This document shows, one piece after another, positions 42,189-52,447 of a DNA stretch of 64,000 nt (positions are counted from its first letter, which is position 1; every line of letters starts with the position of its first letter). This DNA is from Candidatus Rokuibacteriota bacterium (GTDB lineage Bacteria > Methylomirabilota > Methylomirabilia > Rokubacteriales > CSP1-6). The notes below the pieces were generated by a model, which worked only from the letters and a program-made list of their open reading frames with translations, did not search any database and had not been told where the DNA came from. The position numbers and the translations under genes are program-made. The stretch covers positions 1-64,000 of the forward strand of contig QHSP01000020.1 of the NCBI GenBank assembly GCA_003220495.1, given 5' to 3'.

Positions 42189-45100
42189 ATGCGCCTCGAA
42201 TCCGTCTCGCTGCACGGCTTCAAGTCCTTCGCGGAGAAGTCCGTCCTCAAGGTCACGCCGGGCATCACGGCGATCGTCGGACCGAACGGCTGCGGCAAGA
42301 GCAACATCTCGGAATCGGTCCGCTGGGCGCTCGGTGAGCAGAGCGCGAAGTCGCTGCGCGGCCAGCGCATGGAAGACCTGATCTTCCACGGCTCGGCGTC
42401 GCGCAAGCCGATCGGCTTCGCGGAGGTCGAGCTGACCTTCAGCAACGATGGCGTGCTCTCGGTGCCGTGGACCGAGGTGGCGGTCAGCCGTCGCCTCTAC
42501 CGCACGGGCGAGAGCGAATACCTTTTGAACAAGAATCCGTCGCGCCTGCGCGACATTCTCGATCTCTTCGCCGGGACGGGCGCCAACCCGCGCGCCTATT
42601 CGGTGATGGACCAGGACAAGCTCAACCACGTCCTGACCGCGAAGCCCCACGAGCGGCGCGTCTTCATCGAGGAAGCCGCCGGGATCGCGCGCTACAAGCA
42701 GCAGCGCAACGAGACGGAGGGCAAGCTCGACGCCGCCCGCCAGAACCTCGTACGCGTGCGCGACGTCATGGACGAGGTACGCCGACAGCTGAACTCGCTC
42801 GAGCGCCAGGCGAAGAAGGCGCAGCAGTACAAAGCCTTGCAAACCGAGAAGCGCGATCTGGCGCTGGCGCTCGTCGCGGCGGACTTCGCCGGACTCACCG
42901 GCGAGGGCGAGCGCCTGACGAGCGAGCTCGTGCGGCTGCGCGACGGCGAGGAGGGCCTGCGCACGCGCCTGACGGCGCTGGCGGCGCGCGAGGCCCAGGC
43001 GCGGGAATCGCTCCAGGCGAGCGAGCATCGCCTGTCGGATCTCCGCCAGGCCGTGTCGAAGGTGCAGGGCGAGCTCGAACGGCTCCTGGAGCGCCGCGAG
43101 CAGATGGGCGTGCAGATCCGCGAGCTCGGCGAGGAAAGCCTGCGACTCGACGAGGAGGTCCGAACCACCACCGAGCGCCAGGCCTCCATCGTCGTGGAGC
43201 GCGAGAACGTCCGGCTCGCGCTCCGTGACGCCGAGCAGGTGGCCGCCGAGCGCTCGCGCGCGGCGACGGAGTTCGAGGCAGCGCTCGAGCGCCATCGCGC
43301 CGCCCTCGCCCTCGAGCGCGATCACGCCGAGGCGCTCCGCCTGGAGCAGGCGCGACTGGCCGCGGAGCGCGTCGACCTGATGCGGAGCGCGGGCGAGCTG
43401 CGCGAGCGCGAGATCCAGTTGGGCCGCCGCGCCGACCGGCTCGCGGCCGAGCTCACCCAGGCGCAATCGGAGGCCGAGCGCCTCGCGGGAGAACGGGGCA
43501 CCTTGGCGGCCGCGCGCGATCGGGCGGCGGCCGATCTCGTGACCCTGGAGGAACGGCGCCAGCGGCTCGAAGCAGAAGAAGCCGCCGCCCAGCGCCACCT
43601 GACCGAAGCCGAGGCGCACCTCGCCGACGCGCGTGTCGAGCTGGCGGCGCGCCGCTCGAGCTTCGAGGCGCTGTCCGAGCTCGAGCGCGCGCGTGAGGGC
43701 TACGGCGCCGGCGTGCGCGCGGTCTTCGCCGACGGCCGCCGTGACGAGCTACACGGCATCGTGGGGACCGTCGCCGATCTTCTCGAGGTTCCGTCCGGGC
43801 TGGAGCGCGCGATCGAGGCGGTGCTGGGCGAGCGGCTCCAGTGGGTGGTGGTCGAGCGCTTCGAGCACGCGCGCGCGGCCGTGACCTATCTGCGCGATCA
43901 CGCGCTTGGCGCGGCGACGTTCCTTCCGCTCGAGCATCTGCCGACGCCGCCCGATCCGGGCCCGGCCGACAACGGCGCCCGCTGGGTCTCCCGCCATGTC
44001 AGCGCGGCGGCTCCGAACCTCATTCATCATCTTCTCGGCCAGGTCGCCGTCGTCGAGCATCTGGACGAAGCCGAGCAGCTCTGGCGCCGTAACGGCGTGA
44101 TCGCGACGTACGTCACGCCGGGTGGCGAGGTCCTCGGCCCGACCGGCCGCCTCCACGGCGGCGGTGCGCGGGCCGCGAGCGAGACGGAGCATTCCCTCCT
44201 GGCGCGCAAGCGGCAGCTGCGCGAGCTGGAGGCGGAGGTCGAGCGGCTCGCGGCGGTCGTCGAGACAGGCCAGACCGAGATCACGACGCTCGGCGCCGAG
44301 TTCGCGATCTTGCGCGAGCAGATCGGCGAGCTCGCGCGTGCGGTGCAGGCGCGCCTGGCCGAGCGCCTCGCCGGCGACAAGGACGTCGAAAGGGCGGGGC
44401 AGGAGCTCGCCCGGGTGCAGCGCCACGTCGAGACGGTCGAGGCAGAGTCGCGCCAGGTCGCGCGCGAGGCCGACGAGACGAGCACGACCCTGGCGCAGCT
44501 CAGCCAGCGCATCGCGGTCGCGCGGGACGCCGAGAGCGCGCTCGAAGCCGCGGTCGCCCGCGTGCGGGACGCGATCGAAAACGCTCAGTTGGACGAGACG
44601 GCGCTCGGCGCGGAGCTGACGGCGTGTCGGGTCGATCTCGCCTCGGTGAGCGAGCGGGTCGAAGCGCTTGGCCGCGAGCTGTCACGCGTCGACGAGATCG
44701 AGCGCGATCTGACCGCGCGCCGCGCCCAGGCGGAGCAGCGCCAGACGCAGCTCGTCGAGCGCCGAGCGTGGCTCGCCGAGGAGCGCGAGCGGACAGACGT
44801 CGCGGCTCGCGAGGTCGCCGTCGAGCGCGATCGCACCGACGCCGAGGCGCGGCGCGCGGCGGAGCACCACGAGGGGCTCGCCTCAGAGCTCCGCGCGGTC
44901 GAGCACGAGTCGCACGGCGCCGAGAACGAGCTCGGGCGGCTGGTGGCGTCCGCGCACGAGATCGACATCCGCGCGACCGAGTGCCGCGTGCGGCGCGAGG
45001 AGCTCGGGCAGGAGGCGTGGCGCGTCTACGGAGTGGACGCCCAGACGCTGCTCACCCACCACGATCCCGAGCGCGAGCTGGCGACGGTTCGCGAGCGAGT

Positions 45101-45737
45101 GGCCGAGCTCGAGGAGCGGCTCGTCGCGATCGGGCCGGTGAACCTCGTCGCCGACGACGAATACCGCGAGCTCGACGAGCGGCTGACCTTCCTCCGGACC
45201 CAGCACGACGATCTCACCGCTTCGATCAAGGATCTCGAGAAGGCGCTTCGGGGCATGACGCGTACGGCGCAGGAACGATTCGTCCAGGCGTTCGAGGAGA
45301 TCAACGGCCACTTCAGCCGGCTCTTCGAGCGACTCTTCGAGGGAGGCCGCGCCGAGCTGCGGTTGGTCGAAGCCGAGGAGGGCGGCGATCCGCTCGACAC
45401 GGGTGTCGACCTCATGGCTCAGCCCCGCGGCAAGCGACTCCAGTCCGTCACCCTGCTGTCCGGCGGCGAGCGGGCGCTCACCGGGCTGGCCCTCCTGTTC
45501 GCTATCTTCTATTTCCGGCCGAGCCCCTTCTGCGTCCTCGACGAGGTCGACGCCCCGCTCGACGACGCGAACATTCATCGTTTTCTCCGTGTTCTCAGGG
45601 AATTGACCGGCCAGACCCAATTCCTGGTCATCACTCACAACCGCAAGACCATGGAGGCGGCGGACGTCCTCTACGGCGTCACCATGGAGGAGCCCGGTCT
45701 CTCGACCCTGGTCTCGGTCAATCTGAACGCTCAGTAA
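42189..45737 (+). CDS. smc: Chromosome segregation protein SMC
   Basis: Condensin ATPase of 1182 residues, full length. MRLESVSLHGFKSFAEKSVL, Walker A IVGPNGCGKSNI, two coiled-coil arms (Arg/Glu/Ala-rich, about 170-490 and 660-1010), hinge around 500-650 (GIVGTVADLLEVPSGLERAI, GGEVLGPTGRLHGGG), signature TLLSGGERALTGLALLFAIF, and Walker B CVLDEVDAPLDDANI. ATG at 42189 is preferred over GTG five codons earlier. The scpA/scpB partner genes are not in this window. Confidence 0.95.
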   Translation: MRLESVSLHGFKSFAEKSVLKVTPGITAIVGPNGCGKSNISESVRWALGEQSAKSLRGQRMEDLIFHGSASRKPIGFAEVELTFSNDGVLSVPWTEVAVSRRLYRTGESEYLLNKNPSRLRDILDLFAGTGANPRAYSVMDQDKLNHVLTAKPHERRVFIEEAAGIARYKQQRNETEGKLDAARQNLVRVRDVMDEVRRQLNSLERQAKKAQQYKALQTEKRDLALALVAADFAGLTGEGERLTSELVRLRDGEEGLRTRLTALAAREAQARESLQASEHRLSDLRQAVSKVQGELERLLERREQMGVQIRELGEESLRLDEEVRTTTERQASIVVERENVRLALRDAEQVAAERSRAATEFEAALERHRAALALERDHAEALRLEQARLAAERVDLMRSAGELREREIQLGRRADRLAAELTQAQSEAERLAGERGTLAAARDRAAADLVTLEERRQRLEAEEAAAQRHLTEAEAHLADARVELAARRSSFEALSELERAREGYGAGVRAVFADGRRDELHGIVGTVADLLEVPSGLERAIEAVLGERLQWVVVERFEHARAAVTYLRDHALGAATFLPLEHLPTPPDPGPADNGARWVSRHVSAAAPNLIHHLLGQVAVVEHLDEAEQLWRRNGVIATYVTPGGEVLGPTGRLHGGGARAASETEHSLLARKRQLRELEAEVERLAAVVETGQTEITTLGAEFAILREQIGELARAVQARLAERLAGDKDVERAGQELARVQRHVETVEAESRQVAREADETSTTLAQLSQRIAVARDAESALEAAVARVRDAIENAQLDETALGAELTACRVDLASVSERVEALGRELSRVDEIERDLTARRAQAEQRQTQLVERRAWLAEERERTDVAAREVAVERDRTDAEARRAAEHHEGLASELRAVEHESHGAENELGRLVASAHEIDIRATECRVRREELGQEAWRVYGVDAQTLLTHHDPERELATVRERVAELEERLVAIGPVNLVADDEYRELDERLTFLRTQHDDLTASIKDLEKALRGMTRTAQERFVQAFEEINGHFSRLFERLFEGGRAELRLVEAEEGGDPLDTGVDLMAQPRGKRLQSVTLLSGGERALTGLALLFAIFYFRPSPFCVLDEVDAPLDDANIHRFLRVLRELTGQTQFLVITHNRKTMEAADVLYGVTMEEPGLSTLVSVNLNAQ

Positions 45738-45786
45738 CAATCAGGAACAAGATGAAGAAGCCGGCCGGATACGCTACGCTCGAAGT

Positions 45787-46890
45787 ATGTCGAGCGTCGG
45801 CGCGTACTTGCGCGGGCTGCGCGAGAAACAGGGGATGTCGCTCGATGAGCTCTCCCGGGCGACCCGTGTACTCCATCACTACCTGGAGGCGCTCGAAGCC
45901 GACAACGTGGGCTCGCTTCCGGCGCCCGTCTTCACGAAGGGGTTCATCCGGGCGTACTGCCAGGCGCTCGGCGTCCCCCCCGAGGAGGGGCTGAGGCTCT
46001 ACGATCGAATCGGCGTACCCGCCCCAGACGTGGCAAAAGTTCCAGTCGGCGCGGCTCGCATCGCCTCCGTCCCCGAGATTCCGCGTCGTCAGATCATTCA
46101 AGAGCCCGACTACCTGCCCCTGACTCCCCCAGGCCCCCTGCCGCAGGGGGAGCCGCGAGAGAGACGCGCGCGGGGGACCCTTTTGATCAGCTTCATCCTT
46201 CTCGTGGTCCTCGGCGTGGCTCTCTTTGCCGTCACCCTGGCGCTCCAATCGGGCCGGCAAGGGGATGGCGAGCCGACCGCTCGGGTCGATTCCCCTCAAT
46301 TCCCGGCAGCGCCCGAAGCCCCGGCCGCGTCGACTGCGCCGGCTGTGGCGCCTGTCGAGAACCCGGCGCTGCAACCGCCCGGGGTGAGTCAGCCTGCGAA
46401 GCCGTCGCCGAGTGCGCCGGCGACGCCCGGGACGCCGGCGCCAAGCGCCTCACCCATGCCCGGCGCCCACGTCGTGGCGAGCGCACCTGCGGCGTCCAGC
46501 CCTCCTGCGGCACCGAGCGCACCGGCAGCGCCGAAGACCCCGGCCGTGCCGAGCACCGCCACGGCGCCGCCGGCCGCGACGCCGATTCCAGCTGTGCCGT
46601 CCGCGCCCACCGCGGCCGCGACGACGGTTCGTGGTGTCGCCTCGCCGTATCGGCTCATCGCGAGAACGACCGAGACGACCTGGATGCGCGTCCGCACCGA
46701 GGACGGGCGAACCAGCGAGGAAACGATTCCCGCCAACGAGATCCGCGAGTGGATCTCGAACGGCCCGTTCGTCATCACGATCGGCAACGCGGGCGGAGTG
46801 AGCCTCGAGCTCAACGGCCGATCGATCCCTCGGCTCGGCGCCAGCGGCGCGGTCATCACGCGATTGGTCCTGCCCTCGGACAACCAGTGA
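45787..46890 (+). CDS. rodZ: RodZ-like helix-turn-helix membrane protein
   Basis: A 367-residue bitopic protein. It has an HTH_25 domain at 1-70 (VGAYLRGLREKQGMSLDELS, then FTKGFIRAYCQALG) and one membrane helix at 131-153 (LLISFILLVVLGVALFAV). A 150-residue Ala/Pro-rich linker lies on the far side. A C-terminal DUF4115 domain follows (YRLIARTTETTWMRVRTEDG, NAGGVSLELNGRSIP). RodZ links MreB to the elongation machinery in rods; here mreB is not nearby. The start of ftsY overlaps its stop (GTGA). Confidence 0.88.
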   Translation: MSSVGAYLRGLREKQGMSLDELSRATRVLHHYLEALEADNVGSLPAPVFTKGFIRAYCQALGVPPEEGLRLYDRIGVPAPDVAKVPVGAARIASVPEIPRRQIIQEPDYLPLTPPGPLPQGEPRERRARGTLLISFILLVVLGVALFAVTLALQSGRQGDGEPTARVDSPQFPAAPEAPAASTAPAVAPVENPALQPPGVSQPAKPSPSAPATPGTPAPSASPMPGAHVVASAPAASSPPAAPSAPAAPKTPAVPSTATAPPAATPIPAVPSAPTAAATTVRGVASPYRLIARTTETTWMRVRTEDGRTSEETIPANEIREWISNGPFVITIGNAGGVSLELNGRSIPRLGASGAVITRLVLPSDNQ

Positions 46891-47813
46891 AGTTTCTCTC
46901 CGCCCTGGGTGAGCGTCTCCGCGACGGGTTGCGCCGATCGCAGGAGTACCTCGCCGGTAGTCTCGGCACCGTCCTGGACACCGACCGGCCCGTCGACGAC
47001 GCGCTGCTCGAGGAGGTGGAGGAGTTGTTGATCGCGGCGGATCTCGGAGCCGCGCTCGCCGCCGATTTCGCCAACCGTGCGCGTGAAGAAGTCATGTTCG
47101 GGACGGTGACCCGCGCGAGCCAGCTGCGGCCCCTGTTTCGTCGGTTCCTCCTCGATACGCTGGCGCCGGCGACTCAGCCGCTGAACATCGAGCACCATCC
47201 GGCTGTCGTCCTGCTCCTCGGGGTCAACGGCTCGGGCAAGACGACGACGGCGGCCAAGCTCGCGGCTTCGCTCAAGGCCTCCGGCAAGCGCGTGATCCTC
47301 GCGGCGGCCGATACGTTTCGTGCGGCGGCGATCGAGCAGCTCGAGCGCTGGGGCGAGCGCATCGAGGTCGAAGTGATCCGTCAAGCGGCGGGCTCCGACC
47401 CCGGCGCCGTCGTCTTCGACGCGGTCAAGGCCGCCACGGCCCGTGACGTCGACGTGCTGATCGTCGATACCGCGGGGCGGCTGCACACCAAGACGAACCT
47501 CATGGACGAGCTGGCGAAGCTCCGTCGCGTGATCGAGCGGCAGCTTCCCGGTGCTCCGCACGAGACGCTCATGGTGCTCGAGGCGCCGACCGGTCAGAAC
47601 GGATTCGCGCAGGCCCGAATGTTTCACGAGGCGATCGGCCTCACCGGCGTCTGCCTCACCAAGCTCGACGGCACGGCCAAGGGCGGGATCGTCGTTCGCA
47701 TCGTTCGCGAGCTCAAGGTGCCCGTCAAGCTGATCGGCTTGGGCGAGCGCCTCGAAGACCTCCAGGCGTTCGATCCACAAGCATTCGTGGACGCGCTGGT
47801 GGCCGAAGCGTGA
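46887..47813 (+). CDS. ftsY: Signal recognition particle receptor FtsY
   Basis: SRP receptor GTPase of 308 residues (N and G domains only; the acidic A domain is minimal). G1 [36 protein letters not shown]3 [20 protein letters not shown]4 [11 protein letters not shown], and [20 protein letters not shown]. The usual DATTGQ segment reads EAPTGQNG, a mild deviation. Starts at GTG overlapping rodZ; ribD overlaps its stop (GTGA). Confidence 0.94.
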   Translation: MKFLSALGERLRDGLRRSQEYLAGSLGTVLDTDRPVDDALLEEVEELLIAADLGAALAADFANRAREEVMFGTVTRASQLRPLFRRFLLDTLAPATQPLNIEHHPAVVLLLGVNGSGKTTTAAKLAASLKASGKRVILAAADTFRAAAIEQLERWGERIEVEVIRQAAGSDPGAVVFDAVKAATARDVDVLIVDTAGRLHTKTNLMDELAKLRRVIERQLPGAPHETLMVLEAPTGQNGFAQARMFHEAIGLTGVCLTKLDGTAKGGIVVRIVRELKVPVKLIGLGERLEDLQAFDPQAFVDALVAEA

Positions 47814-48934
47814 CCGAAGGGGACACAGCCGAGCGCTTCATGCGGCGGGCGTTCGAGCTGGCCGAGCGTGGCCGTGGGCTCACCTCGCCCAACCCGATGG
47901 TCGGGGCCGTCGTCGTGACACGAGGCGGCGAGATCGCTGGCGAAGGGTTCCACGCCCGAGCCGGCGGGCCCCACGCCGAAGTCGAAGCCTTGCGGGCGGC
48001 CGGCGCGCGCGCGCGGGGCGCAACCCTCTATGTGACGCTCGAGCCGTGCTCGCATCACGGACGGACTCCCCCCTGTGCGCCCGCGGTGATCGAAGCCGGC
48101 GTGGCGCGCGTCGTCGCGGCGGTCGCCGATCCCAATCCGCTCGTCTCGGGCCGTGGCTTCGCCGCGCTTCGCGCCGCCGGCATCGAGGTCGTCACCGGGG
48201 CCGGAGCCGCAGAGGCCGAGCGCCAGAACCGGGTGTTCCTCACCGCGATGCGCGAGCGGCGACCGCACGTCACCCTGAAGGCCGGGATGACCCTCGACGG
48301 CAAGATGGCCGACCTGCACGGCGCCTCGCGATGGATCACCGGCGAGGCTGCCCGCGAGCGTGCCCACCACCTTCGTAGCGAATCGGACGCGATCGTCGTG
48401 GGTATCGGAACGGTGCTGCGCGACGATCCCGAGCTCACCGTGCGCCTGGGGCGGCCCTGGCCGCGGGAGCCTCTTCGGGTCGTGCTCGACACCGGCGCCC
48501 GTACTCCCGTCGGGGCTCGTCTGATCCGCGCTGGCCGGCCGAGCTGCGCCGTGATCGCCGTCGGCGCCGAGGCTCCGGAGACGCGCCTCAAGGAGCTCGC
48601 CGAGACCGGTGCCACGATCGTGGCCTGCCGGATGCGGGATGGCCGCGTGGATCTGGGCGCGCTCCTGACCGAGCTCTTCGCTCGGGAGGTGCGAGCGGTG
48701 CTCGTCGAGGGCGGCGGCGAGGTCCACGGGGCTTTTCTCGACGCCGGCCTGGTCGACCGCGTGGCCATGTTTGCGGCGCCGCTGCTGATCGGTGGACGGG
48801 GCGCGACCCCGGTGGTCGGCGGCGCTGGACGCGAGCTCAAGAGCGCAATCCGGCTCGGCGGGTTTACGGTCACGCCCCTGGGCGACGATCTCCTCATCGA
48901 AGCCGACGTGGTCCGCGAGCCGCGGGGCGCCTGA
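47810..48934 (+). CDS. ribD: Bifunctional riboflavin deaminase/reductase RibD
   Basis: Second and third steps of riboflavin synthesis, 374 residues. Deaminase domain: NPMVGAVVV, GGPHAEVEALRAAG (zinc His and catalytic Glu), LEPCSHHGRTPPC (zinc Cys pair). Reductase domain: VTLKAGMTLDGKMA, WITGEAARERAHHLRSESDA, VRAVLVEGGGEVHGAFLDAG. Starts at GTG in ftsY's stop; TGATG overlap with ribE. No FMN riboswitch sequence precedes it, because it is inside a gene chain. Confidence 0.95.
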   Translation: MTEGDTAERFMRRAFELAERGRGLTSPNPMVGAVVVTRGGEIAGEGFHARAGGPHAEVEALRAAGARARGATLYVTLEPCSHHGRTPPCAPAVIEAGVARVVAAVADPNPLVSGRGFAALRAAGIEVVTGAGAAEAERQNRVFLTAMRERRPHVTLKAGMTLDGKMADLHGASRWITGEAARERAHHLRSESDAIVVGIGTVLRDDPELTVRLGRPWPREPLRVVLDTGARTPVGARLIRAGRPSCAVIAVGAEAPETRLKELAETGATIVACRMRDGRVDLGALLTELFAREVRAVLVEGGGEVHGAFLDAGLVDRVAMFAAPLLIGGRGATPVVGGAGRELKSAIRLGGFTVTPLGDDLLIEADVVREPRGA

Positions 48935-49536
48935 TGTTCACGGGGATCGTGGAGGAAATCGGCTCGATCCGCGCGATCGAGCAGAGCCCCAAGGTCGCGC
49001 GGCTCGAGATCGAGGCCCGGGTGACTCTCGAAGGGGTGGACATCGGCGGAAGCGTCGCGGTGAACGGCGTGTGCCTGACGGTGATCGAGCGCCGGCCCAC
49101 CGGCTTCGTCTTCGAGATCGGGCCGGAAACTCTCTCACGCACCGCGCTCCGGCACCTGGCCCCCGGTGATGCCGTCAACCTCGAACGCCCCCTTCGTTTC
49201 GGCGGGGCCATGGGCGGCCACCTGGTCCTGGGGCACGTCGACGGTGTGGGAACCGTGGACGCCGTAACGCGTGTAGAATCGACGGCACGGGTGCGGGTCA
49301 CGCTGCCGAGCCGCGACCTCGAGCCACTCCTGATACCCCAGGGGTCGGTCGCCGTGGAGGGCGTCAGTCTCACGGTGGCTGCGCTGGGCGATCGGAGCTT
49401 CGAGGTCATGTTGATCCCGCACACGCTGGCGGTGACGACGCTTGGACGGCTCAAGCCGGGACAGGCGACGAACATCGAAGCGGATGTGATCGGTAAGTAT
49501 CTGATGCGCTCGCTCGCACTGAGGGGGACGACATGA
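48934..49536 (+). CDS. ribE: Riboflavin synthase alpha chain
   Basis: Trimeric enzyme turning two lumazines into riboflavin and the pyrimidinedione, 200 residues. [12 protein letters not shown] is the family start. Two lumazine-binding repeats each have a [13 protein letters not shown] / [15 protein letters not shown] element; [20 protein letters not shown] lies between. Coupled both sides (TGATG, ATGA). Confidence 0.95.
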   Translation: MFTGIVEEIGSIRAIEQSPKVARLEIEARVTLEGVDIGGSVAVNGVCLTVIERRPTGFVFEIGPETLSRTALRHLAPGDAVNLERPLRFGGAMGGHLVLGHVDGVGTVDAVTRVESTARVRVTLPSRDLEPLLIPQGSVAVEGVSLTVAALGDRSFEVMLIPHTLAVTTLGRLKPGQATNIEADVIGKYLMRSLALRGTT

Positions 49537-50744
49537 CCGGCTTTTCGACCATCGAGGAGGGCATTGAGGAGATCCGTCAGGGGCGCATCCTCCTCGTCGT
49601 GGACGACGAGGACCGCGAGAACGAAGGCGACCTCGTGATGGCGGCGGACCGCGTGACGCCGGAGGCCGTGAACTTCATGGCCAAGCACGGTCGCGGTCTG
49701 ATCTGCGTTCCGCTGCTCGGCGGGCGCCTCGACGACCTGAAGATCTCGATGATGGTCTCCGACAACACGGCCCCCATGGGGACCGCGTTCACGGTCACCG
49801 TGGACGCGCGCCGCGGCGTCACCACCGGCACCTCGGCCTACGACCGCGCCGTCACGATTCGCACGCTCGTCGACCCCCTCATGCGCGCCGACGACCTGAC
49901 GCGCCCGGGTCACATCCTGCCCCTGCGGGCCATGGGCGGTGGCGTCCTGCGACGCGCCGGCCACACGGAGGCCGCGATCGATCTCGCCCGCCTGGCCGGC
50001 TGCTATCCCGCGGGGGTCATCTGCGAGGTCCTGGACGAGGACGGCGGCATGGCGCGCGTACCGCAGCTGACCGCGCTCGCGACCACGCACGGCCTCAAGA
50101 TGATCACGATCCGTGACCTCATCGAGTACCGGATTCACAAGGAAAAGCTGGTCCGGCGGATCGCGACGACCAAGCTTCCGACCGACTTCGGCGAGTTCAC
50201 CGCGATCGCGTACGACACCACGGTCGACAGCCGCGTCCCGCTCGCATTGGTGATGGGCTCGGTGTCCGGTGACTCGCCCGTACTCGTCCGCGTGCACTCC
50301 GAGTGCCTGACGGGCGACGTCTTCCACTCGCGTCGATGTGACTGCGGGCTCCAGCTCGACAAGGCCCTGCAGCGGATCCAGGCGGAGGGCCGTGGGGTCT
50401 TCGTCTACATGCGCCAGGAGGGGCGTGGGATCGGGCTCCTCAACAAGATGCGCGCGTACGAGCTCCAGGATCAGGGGAAGGACACGGTCGAGGCCAATGT
50501 CGCCCTCGGATTCCACGCCGACCTCCGCGACTACGGCATCGGCGCTCAGATCCTGGTCGACCTCGGCGTCAAGAACTTGAAGCTCCTCACCAACAACCCG
50601 AAGAAGATCGTCGGCCTCGAGGGGTACGGGCTGCACATCTCCGAGCGCGTCCCGATCGAGATTCCGGCGACCGAGACGAACCGGAAGTACCTCAGTACGA
50701 AGCGCGACAAGCTCGGGCACCTTCTCTCGTCGCTGCCGGACTGA
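49533..50744 (+). CDS. ribBA: DHBP synthase / GTP cyclohydrolase II RibBA
   Basis: Bifunctional first-step enzyme of 403 residues. RibB part 1-200: [65 protein letters not shown]. RibA part 205-403: [20 protein letters not shown] (zinc Cys set), [44 protein letters not shown] overlap with ribE. Confidence 0.95.
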   Translation: MTGFSTIEEGIEEIRQGRILLVVDDEDRENEGDLVMAADRVTPEAVNFMAKHGRGLICVPLLGGRLDDLKISMMVSDNTAPMGTAFTVTVDARRGVTTGTSAYDRAVTIRTLVDPLMRADDLTRPGHILPLRAMGGGVLRRAGHTEAAIDLARLAGCYPAGVICEVLDEDGGMARVPQLTALATTHGLKMITIRDLIEYRIHKEKLVRRIATTKLPTDFGEFTAIAYDTTVDSRVPLALVMGSVSGDSPVLVRVHSECLTGDVFHSRRCDCGLQLDKALQRIQAEGRGVFVYMRQEGRGIGLLNKMRAYELQDQGKDTVEANVALGFHADLRDYGIGAQILVDLGVKNLKLLTNNPKKIVGLEGYGLHISERVPIEIPATETNRKYLSTKRDKLGHLLSSLPD

Positions 50745-50745
50745 G

Positions 50746-51276
50746 ATGGCCGGTCGCGCCCCGAAGTATCGCCGGTCGGCCGGGAGTTCCGGCGCGTTCA
50801 GGTTCGCGATCGTCGCGGCCCGCTTCAACGAGCGCATCACCCAGCGGCTCGTCGCCGGCGCACTGCAAGCCCTGCGGGCCGCGCGGCTCGGCCCCGACGC
50901 GATCGAGGTCCACTGGGTTCCCGGCTCCTTCGAGCTCCCTCAAGCCGCGAACCACCTCGCGATGACCGGGCGCTACTCGGCGATCGTGTGCGTCGGCGTC
51001 GTGATCCGGGGGCAAACCCCGCACTTCGAGCACGTCGCGCGTGAGGCCGCGGCGGGAATCCGCCACGTCGCGCTGACGACGGGTGTGCCCACCACGTTCG
51101 GCGTCATCACGGCGCTGACGGAAGAGCAGGCGTGGGCGCGCGCGGGTGGGGACGTGGGCAACCGAGGCGAAGAGGCGGCCGAGGCGGCACTGCAGATGGC
51201 CGAGTGGATTCGTCAGCTGGGTGACCATCGGGCGGGGCGGAGCCCCGCGCGTTCGGGACATGTCCGACGCCGATAG
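50746..51276 (+). CDS. ribH: 6,7-dimethyl-8-ribityllumazine synthase RibH
   Basis: Penultimate riboflavin enzyme, 176 residues. IVAARFNERITQRLVAGALQ, HWVPGSFELPQAANHLAM, IVCVGVVIRGQTPHFEHVAR, TTGVPTTFGVITALTEEQAW, GGDVGNRGEEAAEAALQM. A basic C-terminal extension (HRAGRSPARSGHVRRR) goes beyond the normal end and overlaps the nusB start by 17 bases, so it may be a readthrough of spacing rather than functional. Confidence 0.95.
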   Translation: MAGRAPKYRRSAGSSGAFRFAIVAARFNERITQRLVAGALQALRAARLGPDAIEVHWVPGSFELPQAANHLAMTGRYSAIVCVGVVIRGQTPHFEHVAREAAAGIRHVALTTGVPTTFGVITALTEEQAWARAGGDVGNRGEEAAEAALQMAEWIRQLGDHRAGRSPARSGHVRRR

Positions 51277-51712
51277 GCCGGCAGGCCGTCGATCCGTGGG
51301 CAAGCGCAGGAAAGCCCGCGAAGTCGCGCTCCAGTTCCTGTACCAGCTCGACCTCAACGGCGACGACGATCCGAGCCCGCACGACGAGGAGTTCTGGGCG
51401 CGCCACCCCGTCGACGACGATACGCGCGCGTTCGCCGACGCGCTCGTCCGCGGCGCCAAGACGAACCAGGCGAAGATCGATCACGCGATCTCGCAGTTCG
51501 CGGAGCACTGGGATCTCGAGCGGATGGCTGTCGTCGACCGCAACATCCTCCGGCTCGCAGTCTACGAGCTCTTGTACACGGCGGACGTGCCTCCGAAGGT
51601 CGCGATCAACGAGGCGATCGAGATCGCCAAGAAGTTCGGCACCAAGGAGTCGAGCCGGTTTATCAACGGCTTGCTCGATCGCATCCACAAAGAACTTCGC
51701 CCGACGTTCTGA
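51260..51712 (+). CDS. nusB: Transcription antitermination factor NusB
   Basis: RNA-binding helical protein of rRNA antitermination complexes, 150 residues. RRKAREVALQFLYQLDLNGD, HWDLERMAVVDRNILRLAVY, VPPKVAINEAIEIAKKFGTK, SSRFINGLLDRIHKEL. The ribH-nusB neighbourhood is widespread. Start ATG 51260 lies within the ribH 3' end. Confidence 0.94.
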   Translation: MSDADRPAGRRSVGKRRKAREVALQFLYQLDLNGDDDPSPHDEEFWARHPVDDDTRAFADALVRGAKTNQAKIDHAISQFAEHWDLERMAVVDRNILRLAVYELLYTADVPPKVAINEAIEIAKKFGTKESSRFINGLLDRIHKELRPTF

Positions 51713-51721
51713 ATCTGCCCC

Positions 51722-52447
51722 GTGCGGTACGCGGTGCTTTCGGACATCCACGCCAATCTCGAAGCGCTCGAGGCCGTCCTGGCCGACGCGGCGACGCGGA
51801 CGGACGCCCTCCTGTGTCTCGGCGACCTGGTCGGCTACGGCGCCGATCCCGTCGCCTGCATCGAGACCGTGGCCGCGCGGGCGCAGACGCTCGTCGGCGG
51901 CAATCACGAGCAGGCGGTCGCCGGGCTCATCGACCTCGAGTGGTTCAACGTCCACGCCCGCGCCGCCGCGGAGTGGACGCGGGAGCGGCTCGACGACGAC
52001 CACCGGGCGTATTTGGCCTCGTTGCCCCTGGTCGCGCAGGTGGGTGACGCGACGCTCGTGCACGCCTCGCCGGACCGGCCTGACGAGTGGGAGTACCTGC
52101 TCACCGCGCAGGACGGCTTCGACGCGTTCTCCGCCTTCACCACGCGACTCTGCTTCGTCGGCCACTCGCACCTGGCCGGCACGTGGTCGCTCGGCTCCTC
52201 GGGCCCGGAGCACCGGGCGGGCGCTGTCGACCTCGAGCTCGAGCGCGGTCGGCGGTATCTCGTGAACGTCGGCAGCGTCGGTCAGCCGCGCGATCGAGAT
52301 CCGCGCGCGTCGTATGCGATCTGGGACGTCGAGCGCGGAACGATCTCGACCCGCCGCGTCGTTTACGACGTCGCGGGGGCGCGGGAGAAGATCCTCCGCG
52401 GCGGATTGCCGCGGTTCCTGGCCGACCGGCTCGCGTGGGGTGCCTGA
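51722..52447 (+). CDS. Metallophosphoesterase family protein (YfcE/MJ0936-like)
   Basis: A 241-residue calcineurin-like phosphoesterase. Motifs: AVLSDIHANLEALEAVLADA, CLGDLVGYGADP, VGGNHEQAVAG, LVHASPDRPDEWEYL, CFVGHSHLAGTW, VNVGSVGQPRDRDPRASY. Probably a phosphodiesterase or phosphatase with two metal ions; substrate unknown. GTG start at 51722, ten bases after nusB. Confidence 0.92.
   Translation: MRYAVLSDIHANLEALEAVLADAATRTDALLCLGDLVGYGADPVACIETVAARAQTLVGGNHEQAVAGLIDLEWFNVHARAAAEWTRERLDDDHRAYLASLPLVAQVGDATLVHASPDRPDEWEYLLTAQDGFDAFSAFTTRLCFVGHSHLAGTWSLGSSGPEHRAGAVDLELERGRRYLVNVGSVGQPRDRDPRASYAIWDVERGTISTRRVVYDVAGAREKILRGGLPRFLADRLAWGA

Noticed and set aside
47690-47830. FMN riboswitch before the riboflavin genes
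   Set aside because: ribD starts inside the ftsY stop (GTGA); the upstream bases are coding and show no RFN-element sequence.
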